The notes beneath the pieces were generated by a model that worked only from the letters and a program-made list of their open reading frames with translations, was not told the origin of the DNA and did no database searches. The position numbers were made by a program, and so were the translations under genes. Positions 4,456-5,504 of a stretch of 5,504 bases of DNA are shown here, in pieces. Within the stretch, counting starts at the first letter, position 1. Each line of letters begins with the position of its first letter. The stretch is from Actinomycetes bacterium (lineage in GTDB: Bacteria; Actinomycetota; Acidimicrobiia; Acidimicrobiales; JAKAOS01), in NCBI GenBank assembly GCA_021790615.1, contig JAJYGW010000194.1, forward strand, positions 1-5,504, read 5' to 3'.

Positions 4456-5504
4456 CGGGGCCTCGCCACCGAGCCGGCAACCGCAGCGCCGCGGTGCTCC
4501 GCGCCCGCCGGCTCCTCCTCGAGGGGAACGAGAGGCGATCCGGCGGCTGCGACGGGCTGCGGCTCTTCTGCGGTGCTCGTGTGCAGGTACTTCTCGCCCG
4601 ACAGCCACGACGCGGCGGCGGCCACGAGACAGGCGATCGCGGCGAAGTCGAACGCCTTGCGGAGCCCCGCCTGGAACGGCGCGGCGATGAGCGACGGGAA
4701 GAACGCCCGTCCGGTCACGTGCACGGCATTGACGTGGCTCAGGTGGTGGATGGAGCCCCCGAGCAGCACGCCGACGGGGTTGTAGCCGAGGAACGCCGCG
4801 AAGAGCGTCCCGACGGGCGGCAGGTGGGCCACCTGCACCGCCTTCGATCTCGGGAGCCCGGCCGCGAGCAGCCCGTGCTCGAGGTGCGCGGGAAGGCCCG
4901 CAGCGAGCCCGAGCACCATGAGCGTGAAGAACACGCCGATAGACAGCACCATCGCCGAGTTCTGGAACGTGGCGCTCATGCCACCGCCGACGCCGCGCTG
5001 GTGCGGGGGCAGGCTGTTCATGACCTGCGCACGGTTCGGCGAGGCGAAGAGCCCCATGGCAGCGCCGAGCAAGAGCAGGAGGAGGGCGAACCAGACATAG
5101 GAGAAGTCGACCGGGAGCGTCTCGATCCCGAGGAACGCCCCGGCGGACACGACCATCCCGAGCGTCGCGAACGGCCGCGCGCCGACGTGGTCCGACAGCC
5201 AGCCGGAAACCGGGCCGGAGATGAGGAACCCGACCGTGAGCGGCACCATGTAGATGCCCGCCCACAACGGCGTCTGCTGGAACGAGTAGCCGTGCAGCGG
5301 CAGCCAGATGCCCTGAAGCCAGATGATGAGCATGAACATGAGGCCGCCCCGGCCGAGCGAGGACAACAGGGCGGCGACGTTGCCCATCGTGAACGCCCGG
5401 ATCCGGAAGAGCGGGAGGTGGAACATCGGCTCGACCACGTGCTGTTCGATGACGCAGAAGAGCGCGAGCAGGGCGACCCCGCCGGCGAGGCAGGCGATCA
5501 CCAT
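4452..5504 (-). CDS. MFS efflux transporter, DHA2 (EmrB/QacA) type, C-terminal part
   Basis: An inner-membrane, proton-driven drug or metabolite exporter of the major facilitator superfamily. The 350 codons present are the C-terminal portion; the gene enters from the right edge, and the ATG at 5504 is most likely an internal methionine because the N-terminal helices are missing. From the window edge, hydrophobic segments lie at about residues 1-20, 40-68, 80-100, 112-130, 135-155 and 184-204, with further ones before the last at about 284-303. The PLFRIRAFTMGN stretch and SPNRAQVMNSLPPHQRGVGGGM are typical of the 14-helix DHA2 group. A motif-A-like GWLSDHVGARP (101-111) lies in the cytoplasmic loop. 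After the last helix comes a 47-residue hydrophilic tail rich in Ala, Glu and Pro. The gene ends at a TGA overlapping the GTG of merR. The substrate cannot be told from the sequence; association with a MerR regulator suggests inducible efflux. Confidence 0.88.
   Translation of the reverse strand: MVIACLAGGVALLALFCVIEQHVVEPMFHLPLFRIRAFTMGNVAALLSSLGRGGLMFMLIIWLQGIWLPLHGYSFQQTPLWAGIYMVPLTVGFLISGPVSGWLSDHVGARPFATLGMVVSAGAFLGIETLPVDFSYVWFALLLLLLGAAMGLFASPNRAQVMNSLPPHQRGVGGGMSATFQNSAMVLSIGVFFTLMVLGLAAGLPAHLEHGLLAAGLPRSKAVQVAHLPPVGTLFAAFLGYNPVGVLLGGSIHHLSHVNAVHVTGRAFFPSLIAAPFQAGLRKAFDFAAIACLVAAAASWLSGEKYLHTSTAEEPQPVAAAGSPLVPLEEEPAGAEHRGAAVAGSVARPR

Noticed and set aside
4456..5265. Upstream extension of the merR frame through the exporter gene
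   Set aside because: The extra 270 codons are a shadow of the MFS gene, which has clear membrane helices in its own frame.

Overview
The window is about 70% G+C by eye and carries six protein genes, packed almost end to end. Gene content, GTG starts and promoter style point to a high-GC actinomycete. Acidimicrobiia or a close relative is my best guess, based on remembered similarity of the MiaB insert and the LpdA active-site region; this is inference, not a search result. No tRNA, rRNA, CRISPR array, insertion sequence or phage gene was seen, and no stretch over 300 bases lacks a gene.

Left part (1-1657, minus strand): the first 31 codons of secA (cut by the window edge) lie downstream of a complete miaB, a tRNA methylthiotransferase. 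A G+C-rich hairpin follows the miaB stop. A 40-base divergent spacer then separates miaB from nfo (endonuclease IV) on the plus strand. miaB, nfo and secA all have a TANNNT hexamer 6-8 bases before the start codon and no well-spaced Shine-Dalgarno. This is the layout expected of leaderless transcripts.

Right part (2601-5504, minus strand): three genes probably read together. They are the C-terminal part of a DHA2-type MFS exporter (its start is beyond the window), a MerR-family regulator whose GTG overlaps the exporter's TGA by four bases, and, 43 bases further on, an LpdA-like flavoprotein of the disulfide-reductase family. The flavoprotein has lost the first redox cysteine but keeps the C-terminal His-Glu pair. 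nfo runs convergently into it, and the two reading frames overlap tail to tail by 110 bases.

Functionally the left half is housekeeping (protein export, tRNA modification, base-excision repair). The right half looks like a small efflux, sensor and redox-enzyme unit, although the substrate is unknown. I found no clear new biological system. The points most worth checking are the set of leaderless promoters, the hybrid active site of the flavoprotein, the nfo/lpdA overlap with its palindrome, and the insert in MiaB.
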